8,053 nt of DNA from an uncultured Aquimarina sp. (GTDB taxonomy: Bacteria > Bacteroidota > Bacteroidia > Flavobacteriales > Flavobacteriaceae): the NCBI GenBank assembly GCA_937958735.1, contig CALGNG010000030.1, forward strand, positions 1 to 8,053, read 5' to 3'. Every line of letters begins with the position of its first letter. Position 1 is the stretch's first letter. The notes under the pieces were generated by a model. The model did no database searches, had not been told where the DNA came from, and was given only the letters and a program-made list of their open reading frames with translations. Of the stretch, positions 1-6,952 are shown one piece after another. Made by a program: the position numbers and the translations under genes.

Positions 1-1
1 T

Positions 2-91
2 AATGGAGCCGATCTCTTTACGGCACAATTTGGACTATTCAACTCCGACGAAGAATCTAGATTTACATTTGGTTTAGGTTTTGGTTTTTAA
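2..91 (+). CDS. C-terminal end of a probable outer-membrane beta-barrel protein (partial)
   Basis: Only the last 29 codons and the TAA stop lie in the window; the gene begins upstream. The frame opening at base 2 reads through to the stop at 89-91. The final residues alternate glycine with large hydrophobic or aromatic residues (FTFGLGFGF) and end in phenylalanine. This is the usual look of the last strand of an outer-membrane beta barrel, where the terminal Phe is part of the BAM recognition signal. A strong terminator follows 27 bases after the stop, which supports a real gene end. The family (porin, transporter or gliding/secretion-associated barrel) cannot be determined from so short a piece. 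The barrel reading is inferred from the terminal pattern alone. Confidence 0.6.
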   Translation, partial: NGADLFTAQFGLFNSDEESRFTFGLGFGF

Positions 92-118
92 TTAAAAGCC
101 TTTTTAGTAGAATAAATC

Positions 119-153
119 AAAGAGGAACATTGGTAACAATGTTCCTCTTTTTT
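119..153 (+). terminator. Intrinsic terminator after the upstream barrel gene
   Basis: A perfect 14-bp inverted repeat (AAAGAGGAACATTG, 119-132, with CAATGTTCCTCTTT, 137-150) encloses a 4-base GTAA loop. It runs into a six-T tract (148-153). The stem contains a GC-containing core (GAGGAAC) and the hairpin sits 27 bases after the stop of the upstream gene, so it should end that transcript. The matching A-run on the left side is short, so termination on the opposite strand would be weaker. Confidence 0.92.
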
Positions 154-410
154 GATAGCTTTAATTTATAAGACTATCCACAAGGGCGTATTTAAATTTC
201 TCCATACAGATACACCTTAGCACCTTATAGTATATTAAAAGCTAGATAAGAGTTGGGTGATGAAAAGTTAATGAAGGCTGATGTTAATACAATAAATTAA
301 AAGTAAATAGATAGGTTAATTTGTAGCATTCGATGTTGCTTATCTATTTAATTAGTATTTTATTTTTAAAATAAACATATTCTAACGGTTTCAATATGTA
401 TTCTTAGATG
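154..410. other. Non-coding intergenic stretch without a recognisable gene
   Basis: This AT-rich stretch lies between the terminator of the upstream gene and the promoter of the lipoprotein gene. No plausible coding frame is present on either strand; the longest ATG-started pieces are only 9-14 codons. It holds the inverted repeat at 304-350. A second, A/T-only palindrome (TTTATTTT at 359-366 against AAAATAAA at 368-375, with a single base between) could act as a curved or easily melted element upstream of the promoter. I see no tRNA-like fold, riboswitch core or transposon end. Confidence 0.7.
304..350. repeat. 10-bp perfect inverted repeat with 27-base spacer
   Basis: TAAATAGATA (304-313) is exactly complementary to TATCTATTTA (341-350). 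Just inside the arms, G314/T340 and G315/C339 can add a wobble and a normal pair. The 27-base centre can form a small inner hairpin (for example AGCA with TGCT). The T-rich bases after it (358-367) are interrupted by A, so it is not a textbook terminator. It starts about 150 bases past the real terminator and ends 60 bases before the -7 motif of the next gene. It could be the 3' hairpin of a small RNA, a protein-binding site, or chance in AT-rich DNA; the sequence alone does not decide. Confidence 0.5.
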
Positions 411-418
411 TATATTTG
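388..418 (+). promoter_or_regulatory. Bacteroidota-type promoter of the lipoprotein gene
   Basis: TATATTTG at 411-418 matches the Bacteroidota -7 consensus TAnnTTTG at all six fixed positions. The -33 element is weak: GTTTC at 388-392 gives an 18-base gap and resembles the usual TTTG only in part. Transcription would start a few bases after 418, giving a leader of roughly 20 nt before the ATG at 446. The leader is AT-rich and has no Shine-Dalgarno sequence, as usual in this phylum. The promoter lies downstream of the terminator at 119-153, so the lipoprotein gene is an independent unit. Confidence 0.65.
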
Positions 419-445
419 CGCTATTAATCTTATAAACTATTAAAC

Positions 446-2242
446 ATGAGGAAATTACTCGTTGTATTTTTAACATTTTTAACACTATTGTCTTGTGGCG
501 AAAACGAAACAAGCGAAGTAACGCCAACTACGCCAGTAACTGGAAGCGTCTCCTTTAGTGTAAGCGCTCCAAAAGCTAATAAAGAAGGAAGTAGATCTGC
601 TAGAACAAATAATACTCCATTCCAGATTGTCGTTACAGTGGCTAACGACGATGGAGACATTATAAATAACGAGCGCTATAACTTAGTAAGCTTTAATGGA
701 GCTTTTATTTCAGATCCAGTTAAATTACCTATTGGAGGGTATACATTAACTAAATTTAATGTGGTTAACTCCGATAACGAAGTTATTTTTTCGGCACCTT
801 TAGCAGGTTCAGAAATGGCCAAGCTGGTAAGTTTACCTTTACCTCTTTCTTTTACGATTACAGATAGTAATACTAGCGATACACCAACCGTAATAAGCCC
901 AGAAGTACTTGCTGTAGACGAAGACGATACGGCAGAGCAATTTGGATATGCTTCTTTTACCTTTAGTGTAGTAGAAACAGTGAATTTGTATATTTTTGTG
1001 GTAAAAGATACCAATATTAATTCCGATGGTAGTTTGGTAGATGCATTACTAAGAGTAACAAGTGTGCCAGATCGAAGCGATTTTATTGAATTTGATTTAC
1101 CAGTAGGAGTAAATAAAATTAAAATTCCTTTACTTCCAGGTTCGGATGAGGTGTCTTTTGATGTTTCTACAGAGGGTTTTGAAGATAAAAATTTAACCTT
1201 CACTATTGGACAAATTAATGAGTTCTCTCAGGATAATCCATTGATGATAGAGTTTAATGAAACTCCAGTCGATGGTGGTTTAGGTACAATTAGACCCGAT
1301 TTTACAGAGACAATAATTGCAGAACAAGTTAACACAGAGTTTGTTAATACAAATTTAGGTTCTTGGAATGGTTTTTTAGGGGATCTTTTTGATATTACGA
1401 ATTTTAGAAATGAAATTGTAGCTGTTGGTGGTACTAATCGTTTAGTTTTTGTACAGGATCAAGGCGATCAAAGGTTTATACAAACATATACTTTGTCAGG
1501 TATTAATACTTTTTTATCAGATCTAAATACGATTGACGGAGGAGTATTAATTATAACAGGAATTGATTCATTATATATATTAGATGATTTTTCAACCAAA
1601 TCATTTAGACAAATAGTTTATAGTGATCTTACTTTTCCTCAAGGAAGTGTAAAAGTTATAAATGGAGACATTTATGTTTTAAATGAAAACCGCTTATATA
1701 GAAGTAGTGATATGGGTGAGTCTTTTACTTTATTAAATGAAAATTTACCTTTTTCTCAAAATCCAAATAGTAAAAGTCAACTAATAGAATATAACGGAGG
1801 TCTTGCAGCTATAGGAGGGAGTGAGGATGTTGATGCTGGTCAGGTGTATGCTAGTAATTTTGATGGAGAGTTCTTTAATGATATTTTTGTAGTTAATGAA
1901 TTTTATATAGATATTTATGACTTTTCAGAAATTACAGGAGGTACCAATGATCTAATATTTACAGGTGGTAACGATAGCGGTAGGTATATCTTTAATTCTT
2001 CAACTAGAGAAGAAGTGTCTAGGGATAATATAGGAGAATTCTCCAATTTGGTGTCTGTAGATGGAGAATTTCGTATAACTTTAGGAAGCTCTATTTACGA
2101 GGAAAATACTAATTTCACCAATCTTAACGATGGTTTTAGTTTTGTTAAAGTAGTGAGTGAAGCACCTACTAAAATAACAACATTAGGTAATCAACAGGTT
2201 TGGGGTATTGCAAATAATACGATTTTTTGGAATTTGAGATAA
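446..2242 (+). CDS. Probable surface-exposed lipoprotein with C-terminal beta-propeller-like region
   Basis: This 598-residue protein has no function I can name. It opens with a lipoprotein signal peptide: basic MRK, a hydrophobic core, and the lipobox LLSC with Cys17 as the lipidated residue. The next residues (GENE) are acid-rich, which resembles the lipoprotein export signal that sends Bacteroidota lipoproteins to the cell surface. Residues about 32-140 and 165-270 alternate hydrophobic and polar residues and look like two beta-sandwich domains. They include a P-x-GGYTLT-x-F stretch (95-104) and a PLPLSFTI stretch (131-138) that I recall recurring in unnamed Bacteroidota lipoproteins. From about 310 to the end the chain is strand-rich, with one clear Asp-box (SSDMGESF, 420-427) as in BNR/sortilin-type propellers, so a seven-bladed-type fold is likely. 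No catalytic signature and no type IX C-terminal signal are seen. The ATG is preferred because the signal peptide starts there. It is transcribed alone, between its own promoter and terminator. A substrate-binding or adhesion role is a guess. Confidence 0.85.
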   Translation: MRKLLVVFLTFLTLLSCGENETSEVTPTTPVTGSVSFSVSAPKANKEGSRSARTNNTPFQIVVTVANDDGDIINNERYNLVSFNGAFISDPVKLPIGGYTLTKFNVVNSDNEVIFSAPLAGSEMAKLVSLPLPLSFTITDSNTSDTPTVISPEVLAVDEDDTAEQFGYASFTFSVVETVNLYIFVVKDTNINSDGSLVDALLRVTSVPDRSDFIEFDLPVGVNKIKIPLLPGSDEVSFDVSTEGFEDKNLTFTIGQINEFSQDNPLMIEFNETPVDGGLGTIRPDFTETIIAEQVNTEFVNTNLGSWNGFLGDLFDITNFRNEIVAVGGTNRLVFVQDQGDQRFIQTYTLSGINTFLSDLNTIDGGVLIITGIDSLYILDDFSTKSFRQIVYSDLTFPQGSVKVINGDIYVLNENRLYRSSDMGESFTLLNENLPFSQNPNSKSQLIEYNGGLAAIGGSEDVDAGQVYASNFDGEFFNDIFVVNEFYIDIYDFSEITGGTNDLIFTGGNDSGRYIFNSSTREEVSRDNIGEFSNLVSVDGEFRITLGSSIYEENTNFTNLNDGFSFVKVVSEAPTKITTLGNQQVWGIANNTIFWNLR

Positions 2243-2285
2243 TAAATAATTACAAATCCCTATAAATTATTTTATAGATTTAAGT

Positions 2286-2343
2286 ATAAGTTATAAAAAG
2301 AGCATCAAGATTAAATAATTTTGATGCTCTTTTTGTAACTTAT
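2286..2343 (+). terminator. Long-stem intrinsic terminator after the lipoprotein gene
   Basis: The core is a perfect 14-bp stem (AAAAAGAGCATCAA, 2295-2308, with TTGATGCTCTTTTT, 2321-2334) whose right arm ends in the T-run (2330-2334). Beyond a T-G wobble pair (2294/2335), the pairing continues for 8 more bases (ATAAGTTA, 2286-2293, with TAACTTAT, 2336-2343), for a near-continuous stem of 23 bp. The A-run on the left arm is a T-run on the opposite strand, so the element could work in both directions. It starts about 43 bases after the stop at 2242 and separates the lipoprotein gene from the export operon. Confidence 0.9.
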
Positions 2344-2456
2344 GTATGTAAAAAATAATAGTTATACTTTGGATGCTTTTAAAGTCTAATGATAGAATTT
2401 ATATTAGTTTTTGTAAAAAATCTTGACACAGATTCTTTATTAAAGAGTTATATAGA

Positions 2457-2504
2457 TAAATTTACCCTTATAAAAGCTTGAACCTTACTTTTTAATTAAA
2501 TTGG
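2457..2504 (+). promoter_or_regulatory. Weak promoter candidates for the export operon
   Basis: Between the terminator and the ATPase gene (2344-2534) no perfect TAnnTTTG is present. Two near matches are seen. TAAATTTA (2457-2464) has one mismatch. TAAATTGG (2497-2504) also has one mismatch and is preceded by TTG at 2478-2480 with a 16-base gap. The second would give a leader of roughly 25 nt, similar to the lipoprotein gene, and is slightly preferred. A TTGACA at 2423-2428 has no well-spaced partner. A promoter must exist somewhere here, because the terminator isolates the operon, but the exact site is uncertain. Confidence 0.3.
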
Positions 2505-2534
2505 GATAAGTTTTTTATAGAGAAAACCTTGACT

Positions 2535-3236
2535 ATGATCCAGATAAAAGACCTTCATAAATCTTACCAAATGGGTAAAAACTCTTTACATGTATTAAAG
2601 GGGATTAATTTTGAGGTGGAAGAAGGCGAATTGGTGTCCATTATGGGATCTTCGGGTTCTGGGAAATCTACGTTACTTAATATTTTAGGGATCTTGGACG
2701 AAGCAGATCTGGGTACTTATACCTTAGACAATACTTTAATAAAAAACTTAAGCGAAAAAGTAGCGGCACAGTATCGTAATAAGTTTTTAGGATTTATATT
2801 CCAGTCCTTTAATTTAATAAATTACAAATCGGCCTTAGATAATGTTTCCCTACCACTTTATTACCAAGGGGTAAATAGGAAAGAACGTTTCGAACGCTCT
2901 ATGTATTATTTAGAAAAAGTAGGATTGGCAGACTGGTCAGGACATTTACCTAGCGAGCTTTCTGGTGGACAAAAACAACGGGTAGCCATAGCCCGTGCAC
3001 TAGCATCCGATCCTAAAGTGTTATTAGCCGACGAGCCTACAGGAGCTTTAGATACTAAAACCTCGTACGAGGTAATGGAGCTTATTCAAAAAATTAACGA
3101 CGAAGGTAAAACAATTCTTATTGTTACTCATGAACCTGATATCGCAGAAATGACTAAACGTATCGTAAACCTTAAGGATGGTTTAATTATAGACGATACA
3201 CGTATAGAACCTAAAAGAGCCTCGTTATATGTTTAA
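2535..3236 (+). CDS. ABC transporter ATP-binding protein, MacB/LolD type
   Basis: This cytoplasmic ATPase subunit hydrolyses ATP to drive the two permeases encoded next to it. All nucleotide-binding motifs are present (numbered from the ATG at 2535): Walker A GSSGSGKST (38-46), Q-loop Gln90 in FIFQSFNL, signature LSGGQ (142-146), Walker B VLLADEP with Asp166 and Glu167, D-loop ALD (171-173) and the switch His199. At 233 residues it is the normal size for the stand-alone ATPases of the MacB/LolD/FtsE group, and no permease domain is fused to it. The start is taken at ATG 2535 (MIQIKDLHKSYQ), where homologues usually begin. An in-frame TTG two codons earlier (2529) is possible but less likely. 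The last 8 bases overlap the next gene, so translation is probably coupled. It is the first gene of a five-gene export operon. Family assignment is secure; substrate is unknown. Confidence 0.96.
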   Translation: MIQIKDLHKSYQMGKNSLHVLKGINFEVEEGELVSIMGSSGSGKSTLLNILGILDEADLGTYTLDNTLIKNLSEKVAAQYRNKFLGFIFQSFNLINYKSALDNVSLPLYYQGVNRKERFERSMYYLEKVGLADWSGHLPSELSGGQKQRVAIARALASDPKVLLADEPTGALDTKTSYEVMELIQKINDEGKTILIVTHEPDIAEMTKRIVNLKDGLIIDDTRIEPKRASLYV

Positions 3237-4479
3237 TATAGAGCGTTGGCAAGAAATATTCGAAACCATTTCTAAGAACAAACTTAGAACCGCGCTCACA
3301 GGGCTTTCTGTTAGTTCTGGAATCTTTATTTTAATTATTTTATTAGGAGTGGCAGAAGGTTTACGTAAAGGAACCAAAAAACAGTTCGAGAAAGACATCC
3401 CTACCAAACTGTATTTTGGAGGTCGCTTTACAGGTAAAGAATATAAAGGCTTAAATCCAAATAGAAAAATACGATTAAACTTAGAGGACTATCAAAATAT
3501 AAATAAACAGTTCGAGGACGATCTACAATACCGTACCGCAAATATTAAGCGCTATGGAGCACAAACCAGTTACAAAGATAAAAATGGGGTCTACATTCTT
3601 TTTGGAGTAATGCCAGACCATATGCAATTAGAAAATGCTTATCTAATAGCGGGAAGATTTCTTTCTGAAAAAGATTTAGAAACCAGAGCCAAAGTAGTGG
3701 TTTTAGGAACCAGAATTATTGCCGATATTTTTGGAGGAGATCATAAAAAAGCTATAGGGAAATTTTTAACTATTAACGAAATAAAATATACAGTAATAGG
3801 AGTAACAGAAGACAACGGAGGGGAGCGAGAAGATACCTATATGTTTACCCCACATTCTACCATGACGCATTTGTATAACAGCCCCAATAATGCAGGCAGT
3901 TTTCAGTTTACAGTAAACCCAGAAGAAGATTACGACATAGCTTTAGCCAAAGCAGATAAGTTTGGAGAGCTAGTAGTTGATAATTTAAAAAAAGCCCATA
4001 ATATACACCCAGAAGACGATAAAGCCATAAATTTCTTTAATGCTTTAGAAGGGGGGAAAGATATTTATATGGTTAATGTAGGGATGAAAATCTTTTTTTG
4101 GGGAATAGGAATTTTAACACTTCTTTCTGGAATTGTAGGGGTAAGTAATATTATGATTATTATTGTAAAAGAAAGGACAAAAGAAATAGGAATAAGAAAA
4201 GCCTTGGGTGCACAGCCCAAAAGTATAGTAAGTATGATTTTGCACGAATCTATTTTTATAACCACCCTTTTCGGATTTATAGGTTTGTTCTTAGCATTAG
4301 GAATACTAGAGTTTTTAGGACCTAAAATAGAAACCGATTTTATTATTAGCCCAACCGTAGACTTTAATGTAGCCATTTCTACAGTTATAATGCTAGTATT
4401 TGCAGGAGCCTTTGCGGGGTATTTGCCAGCACGCAGGGCCTCAAAAATTAAACCCATAATAGCTTTAAGAGATGAATAG
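3229..4479 (+). CDS. ABC transporter permease, MacB/FtsX type (first of two)
   Basis: This 416-residue inner-membrane subunit has the MacB topology. Transmembrane helix 1 is at about 23-43, followed by a large periplasmic domain (about 45-282) of the MacB_PCD type. The FtsX-like C-terminal part has three helices (about 285-312, 338-362 and 377-400). The cytoplasmic loop after helix 2 carries the family signature VKERTKEIGIRKALGA (313-328), which contacts the ATPase. The C-terminal PARRASKIKPIIALRDE also fits the family. The ATG lies inside the end of the ATPase gene (8-nt overlap, ATGTTTAA), and its own stop overlaps the next permease gene in the same way. It probably pairs with that permease as a heterodimer. 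The two share the periplasmic motifs KEYKGL (70-75 here) and IHPEDDKAI (259-267 here). Proteins of this family move substrate from the periplasm by mechanical coupling. The substrate cannot be inferred. Confidence 0.94.
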   Translation: MFNIERWQEIFETISKNKLRTALTGLSVSSGIFILIILLGVAEGLRKGTKKQFEKDIPTKLYFGGRFTGKEYKGLNPNRKIRLNLEDYQNINKQFEDDLQYRTANIKRYGAQTSYKDKNGVYILFGVMPDHMQLENAYLIAGRFLSEKDLETRAKVVVLGTRIIADIFGGDHKKAIGKFLTINEIKYTVIGVTEDNGGEREDTYMFTPHSTMTHLYNSPNNAGSFQFTVNPEEDYDIALAKADKFGELVVDNLKKAHNIHPEDDKAINFFNALEGGKDIYMVNVGMKIFFWGIGILTLLSGIVGVSNIMIIIVKERTKEIGIRKALGAQPKSIVSMILHESIFITTLFGFIGLFLALGILEFLGPKIETDFIISPTVDFNVAISTVIMLVFAGAFAGYLPARRASKIKPIIALRDE

Positions 4480-5749
4480 CATATTCAGTAAAGACTTGTG
4501 GAAAGAAATACTAGAATCCATTACCTCTAATGGTTTTAGGACTATAATTACTGCTTTTGGAGTATTTTGGGGGATTTTTATTTTAGTATTATTATTGTCG
4601 GCATCCAAAGGTTTTCAAAACGGAATAAATAAAAAATTCGAAGGAATCTCTACCAATTCTATTTTTGTATGGGCACAAGGGATTTCTAAGGAATATAAAG
4701 GACTACCCAAAAATAGAAACTACACCTTTAAGTTGGAAGACGCAGAAGCCATAAAAAAAAACATTAAAGGTTTGGATATTGTTTCCCCAAGAAACAGGTT
4801 AGGAGGATGGGGAGCTTCCAATATAATCTCTCATAAACTTAATACAGGTTCTTTTTCTGTAGAAGCAGATTTTCCAGAAATCTTAAAGCAAAAGTCTTTA
4901 AAAATACAGCAGGGTAGGTTTGTTAATCAAAGAGATATAGAAGATAAACGTAAGGTAGCGGTTATTGGTTGGGCAATTATTAATGAGTTATTCGATAAAG
5001 AAGAACGAGACCAAGTAATAGGAAGTTATATAAAAATACAAGGAGTTAGTTTTAAGGTGGTAGGGGTCTATAAAGATTTATCTATGCGTGGTAAAAATAA
5101 TATAGAGGACCAAAAAAATATACATGTCCCTTTTACCACATTTTCGCAAGTATTTAATAAAGCAAACGAGGTAAGGTACTTTTTTATTACAGCAAAAAAA
5201 GAACAATCCGTTACAGAAATTAAAGACGATATTTTTGCACTATTAAGGTCAAGACATAAAATCCACCCAGAAGACGATAGAGCAATAGGGCATGCGGATC
5301 TAAATAAGTTTTTTACTAAATTTTCGTTGTTATTTTTAACCCTAAAAATTGTGTCTTATTTTGTCGGAATTTTAATATTAGCCTCTGGGGTAATAGGCGT
5401 AAGTAATATAATGCTTATTGTAATAAAAGAACGGACCAAAGAGATAGGAGTAAGAAGGGCTTTAGGTGCCACACCAGGTAATATTAGAAAACAAATCTTA
5501 TTAGAATCTTTGTTTTTAACCATAATGTCTGGAATGGCGGGAGTCGCTTTTGCTGCTTTTATATCCTTTGTGGTCAATTATTATTTAGACAATATGGGCT
5601 CGGATGGGCTAATGATTAATCCAAGTGTAGACTTAGTAACTATAGGAGTAGCTTTAATTATTTTAATAATATGCGGATTGTTAGCAGGATTAATACCCGC
5701 ACAAACAGCTATAAAAATTAAGCCTATAGAGGCACTAAGAACAGAGTAG
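4472..5749 (+). CDS. ABC transporter permease, MacB/FtsX type (second of two)
   Basis: This is a 425-residue paralogue of the preceding permease with the same plan: helix 1 at about 24-44, a periplasmic domain at about 46-288, and helices at about 291-316, 343-370 and 388-408. The coupling loop reads IKERTKEIGVRRALGA (318-333) and the tail ends in IKPIEALRTE. Shared periplasmic motifs are KEYKGL (73-78) and IHPEDDRAI (264-272). The two proteins are clearly diverged elsewhere, so they probably form a heterodimer rather than being a recent duplication. The ATG overlaps the stop of the first permease gene by 8 nt (ATGAATAG). The coding sequence contains a run of nine A (4753-4761), but the frame stays open and conserved across it. 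The adaptor gene follows after a 41-base gap with no visible terminator or promoter. Confidence 0.94.
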   Translation: MNSIFSKDLWKEILESITSNGFRTIITAFGVFWGIFILVLLLSASKGFQNGINKKFEGISTNSIFVWAQGISKEYKGLPKNRNYTFKLEDAEAIKKNIKGLDIVSPRNRLGGWGASNIISHKLNTGSFSVEADFPEILKQKSLKIQQGRFVNQRDIEDKRKVAVIGWAIINELFDKEERDQVIGSYIKIQGVSFKVVGVYKDLSMRGKNNIEDQKNIHVPFTTFSQVFNKANEVRYFFITAKKEQSVTEIKDDIFALLRSRHKIHPEDDRAIGHADLNKFFTKFSLLFLTLKIVSYFVGILILASGVIGVSNIMLIVIKERTKEIGVRRALGATPGNIRKQILLESLFLTIMSGMAGVAFAAFISFVVNYYLDNMGSDGLMINPSVDLVTIGVALIILIICGLLAGLIPAQTAIKIKPIEALRTE

Positions 5750-5790
5750 TTTAGAAGAATAAGAAAAAATAAAGTCAATTTTATAAAGAA

Positions 5791-6930
5791 ATGAAGCATA
5801 CTAGAACCATCGTAATCCTATTGGTAATTGTCTTAACCTTTATGGGGGGACTGTTTTTCTTTTGGAAAAGAAACCAAAAGAAAGAGGTAGAGTTTACCAC
5901 AAAACAAGGGAAAGTAGAAAACATTGTATTAAGTACGATTGCCACGGGAAGCATTATTCCAGAGGAAGAAGTTTCTATTAGACCTAATATATCGGGTATT
6001 GTAGATAAGATCTATATAAAAGCAGGAGATCAAATTAGATTAGGGGATCCTATTGCAAAAATAAAAGTAGTACCTAATATTCAAAATGTACAGTCTTCCC
6101 GTAATGGAGTTGCGCAAGCTAAGATAGATCTAGATAATCAAAAAAAAATATACGATCGACAAAAGCAATTATTTGACCAAGGGGTAATTTCTGCTAACGA
6201 TTTTGATAATGCTAAAGCCCGTTACGAAAGAGCAAGGCAAACGTATGTTTCGGCAAACGAGAATTACCAAATTGTAAAAACAGGAACCACAAAAGGTTTA
6301 GGAAACTTAGCCAATACAACTATTAAATCTACCATAAGCGGAATCGTATTAGATGTACCCTTAAAAGAAGGGAACCAAGTAGTGCAAACCAATAGCTTTA
6401 ATGCAGGTACATTAGTAGCCTCTATGGCAGATATTTCTAAAATGATTTTTAAAGGAAAAGTAGACGAGAGCGAAGTGGGTAAAATAGAAGAGGGTATGCC
6501 TATAAAAATAACTATTGGGGCAATGCCAGATAAGCAGTACGATGCTAAGTTAAATTATATAGCACCCAAAGGAGAGACTACTAATGGCGCAGTGCAGTTT
6601 GATATAGAAGCCAAACTAAAGTTGACTAACACAGATAAAATTAGAGCAGGCCTAAGCGCCAATGCTTCTATTATTTTAGAAGAAGTAACCAATGTGTTGG
6701 CCTTAGACGAATCTTTATTGCAATACGACAGAAAAACAAAAAAACCTTTTGTAGAAGTGGCAATAGGAGAGCAGCAATTCGAAAGACGAGAGATAGTTCT
6801 AGGAATTAGTGATGGTATAAAAGTGGAAATTAAAGAAGGGATTTCTAAAGAAGATAATATTAAGGTTTGGAATGCATTAGGTAGTCCAGAAGGTAAAAAA
6901 GGAAAAAAAGGAAAAGGCGGAAAGAATTAA
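5791..6930 (+). CDS. Periplasmic adaptor subunit of tripartite exporter (HlyD/MacA type)
   Basis: This 379-residue membrane-fusion protein should bridge the inner-membrane permeases and the TolC-like channel. It has one N-terminal membrane anchor (about 6-24) with a following basic WKRNQKK stretch. Next comes the first lipoyl half (about 55-95, with PNISGIVDKIYIKAGDQI at 65-82), then an alpha-helical hairpin (about 100-165) containing the turn LFDQGVISANDFD typical of the family. The second lipoyl half (about 176-212, STISGIVLDVPLKEGNQV) is followed by a beta-barrel domain (about 215-300) and a membrane-proximal domain to about 362. Length and order are normal for MacA/HlyD adaptors. The final 11 residues form a Lys/Gly-rich tail (KKGKKGKGGKN) that, with this topology, lies in the periplasm. 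A run of nine A at 6140-6148 falls in the hairpin codons without breaking the frame. The start follows a 41-base spacer and has no Shine-Dalgarno sequence. Confidence 0.95.
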   Translation: MKHTRTIVILLVIVLTFMGGLFFFWKRNQKKEVEFTTKQGKVENIVLSTIATGSIIPEEEVSIRPNISGIVDKIYIKAGDQIRLGDPIAKIKVVPNIQNVQSSRNGVAQAKIDLDNQKKIYDRQKQLFDQGVISANDFDNAKARYERARQTYVSANENYQIVKTGTTKGLGNLANTTIKSTISGIVLDVPLKEGNQVVQTNSFNAGTLVASMADISKMIFKGKVDESEVGKIEEGMPIKITIGAMPDKQYDAKLNYIAPKGETTNGAVQFDIEAKLKLTNTDKIRAGLSANASIILEEVTNVLALDESLLQYDRKTKKPFVEVAIGEQQFERREIVLGISDGIKVEIKEGISKEDNIKVWNALGSPEGKKGKKGKGGKN

Positions 6931-6952
6931 TCTTTCTTTAATGGAGTATATT

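Noticed and set aside
161..205. A 14-codon minus-strand frame (MEKFKYALVDSLIN) ending in a stop at 161-163, suggestive of a transposase or other gene remnant.
   Set aside because: It is far too short to assign, its upstream frame soon meets a stop, and no transposon ends or other fragments are nearby.
676..1203. A 175-codon minus-strand open frame inside the lipoprotein gene.
   Set aside because: It lies wholly within a well-supported + strand gene with a clear signal peptide, has no recognisable domain, and no promoter of its own; it is a shadow frame.
446..2242. Apparent shift to more A/T-rich codons in the second half of the lipoprotein gene, hinting at a fusion of two genes of different origin.
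   Set aside because: Judged by eye the difference is slight and could reflect the Asn/Phe/Ile-rich composition of the propeller part.
2423..2456. A sigma70-like promoter with TTGACA at 2423-2428.
   Set aside because: The nearest TATAAT-like hexamer (TATAGA, 2451-2456) is 22 bases away, and Bacteroidota housekeeping sigma does not use the -35/-10 pattern.
2529..2534. TTG at 2529 as the start of the ATPase gene.
   Set aside because: ATG at 2535 gives the usual N-terminus of the family (MIQIKDLHKSY), and TTG starts are rare in Bacteroidota.
4065..4457. Minus-strand open frames opposite the permease FtsX domains (also 5356-5577 and 5581-5799).
   Set aside because: They mirror the hydrophobic segments of real permease genes, and the + strand frames carry the family motifs.
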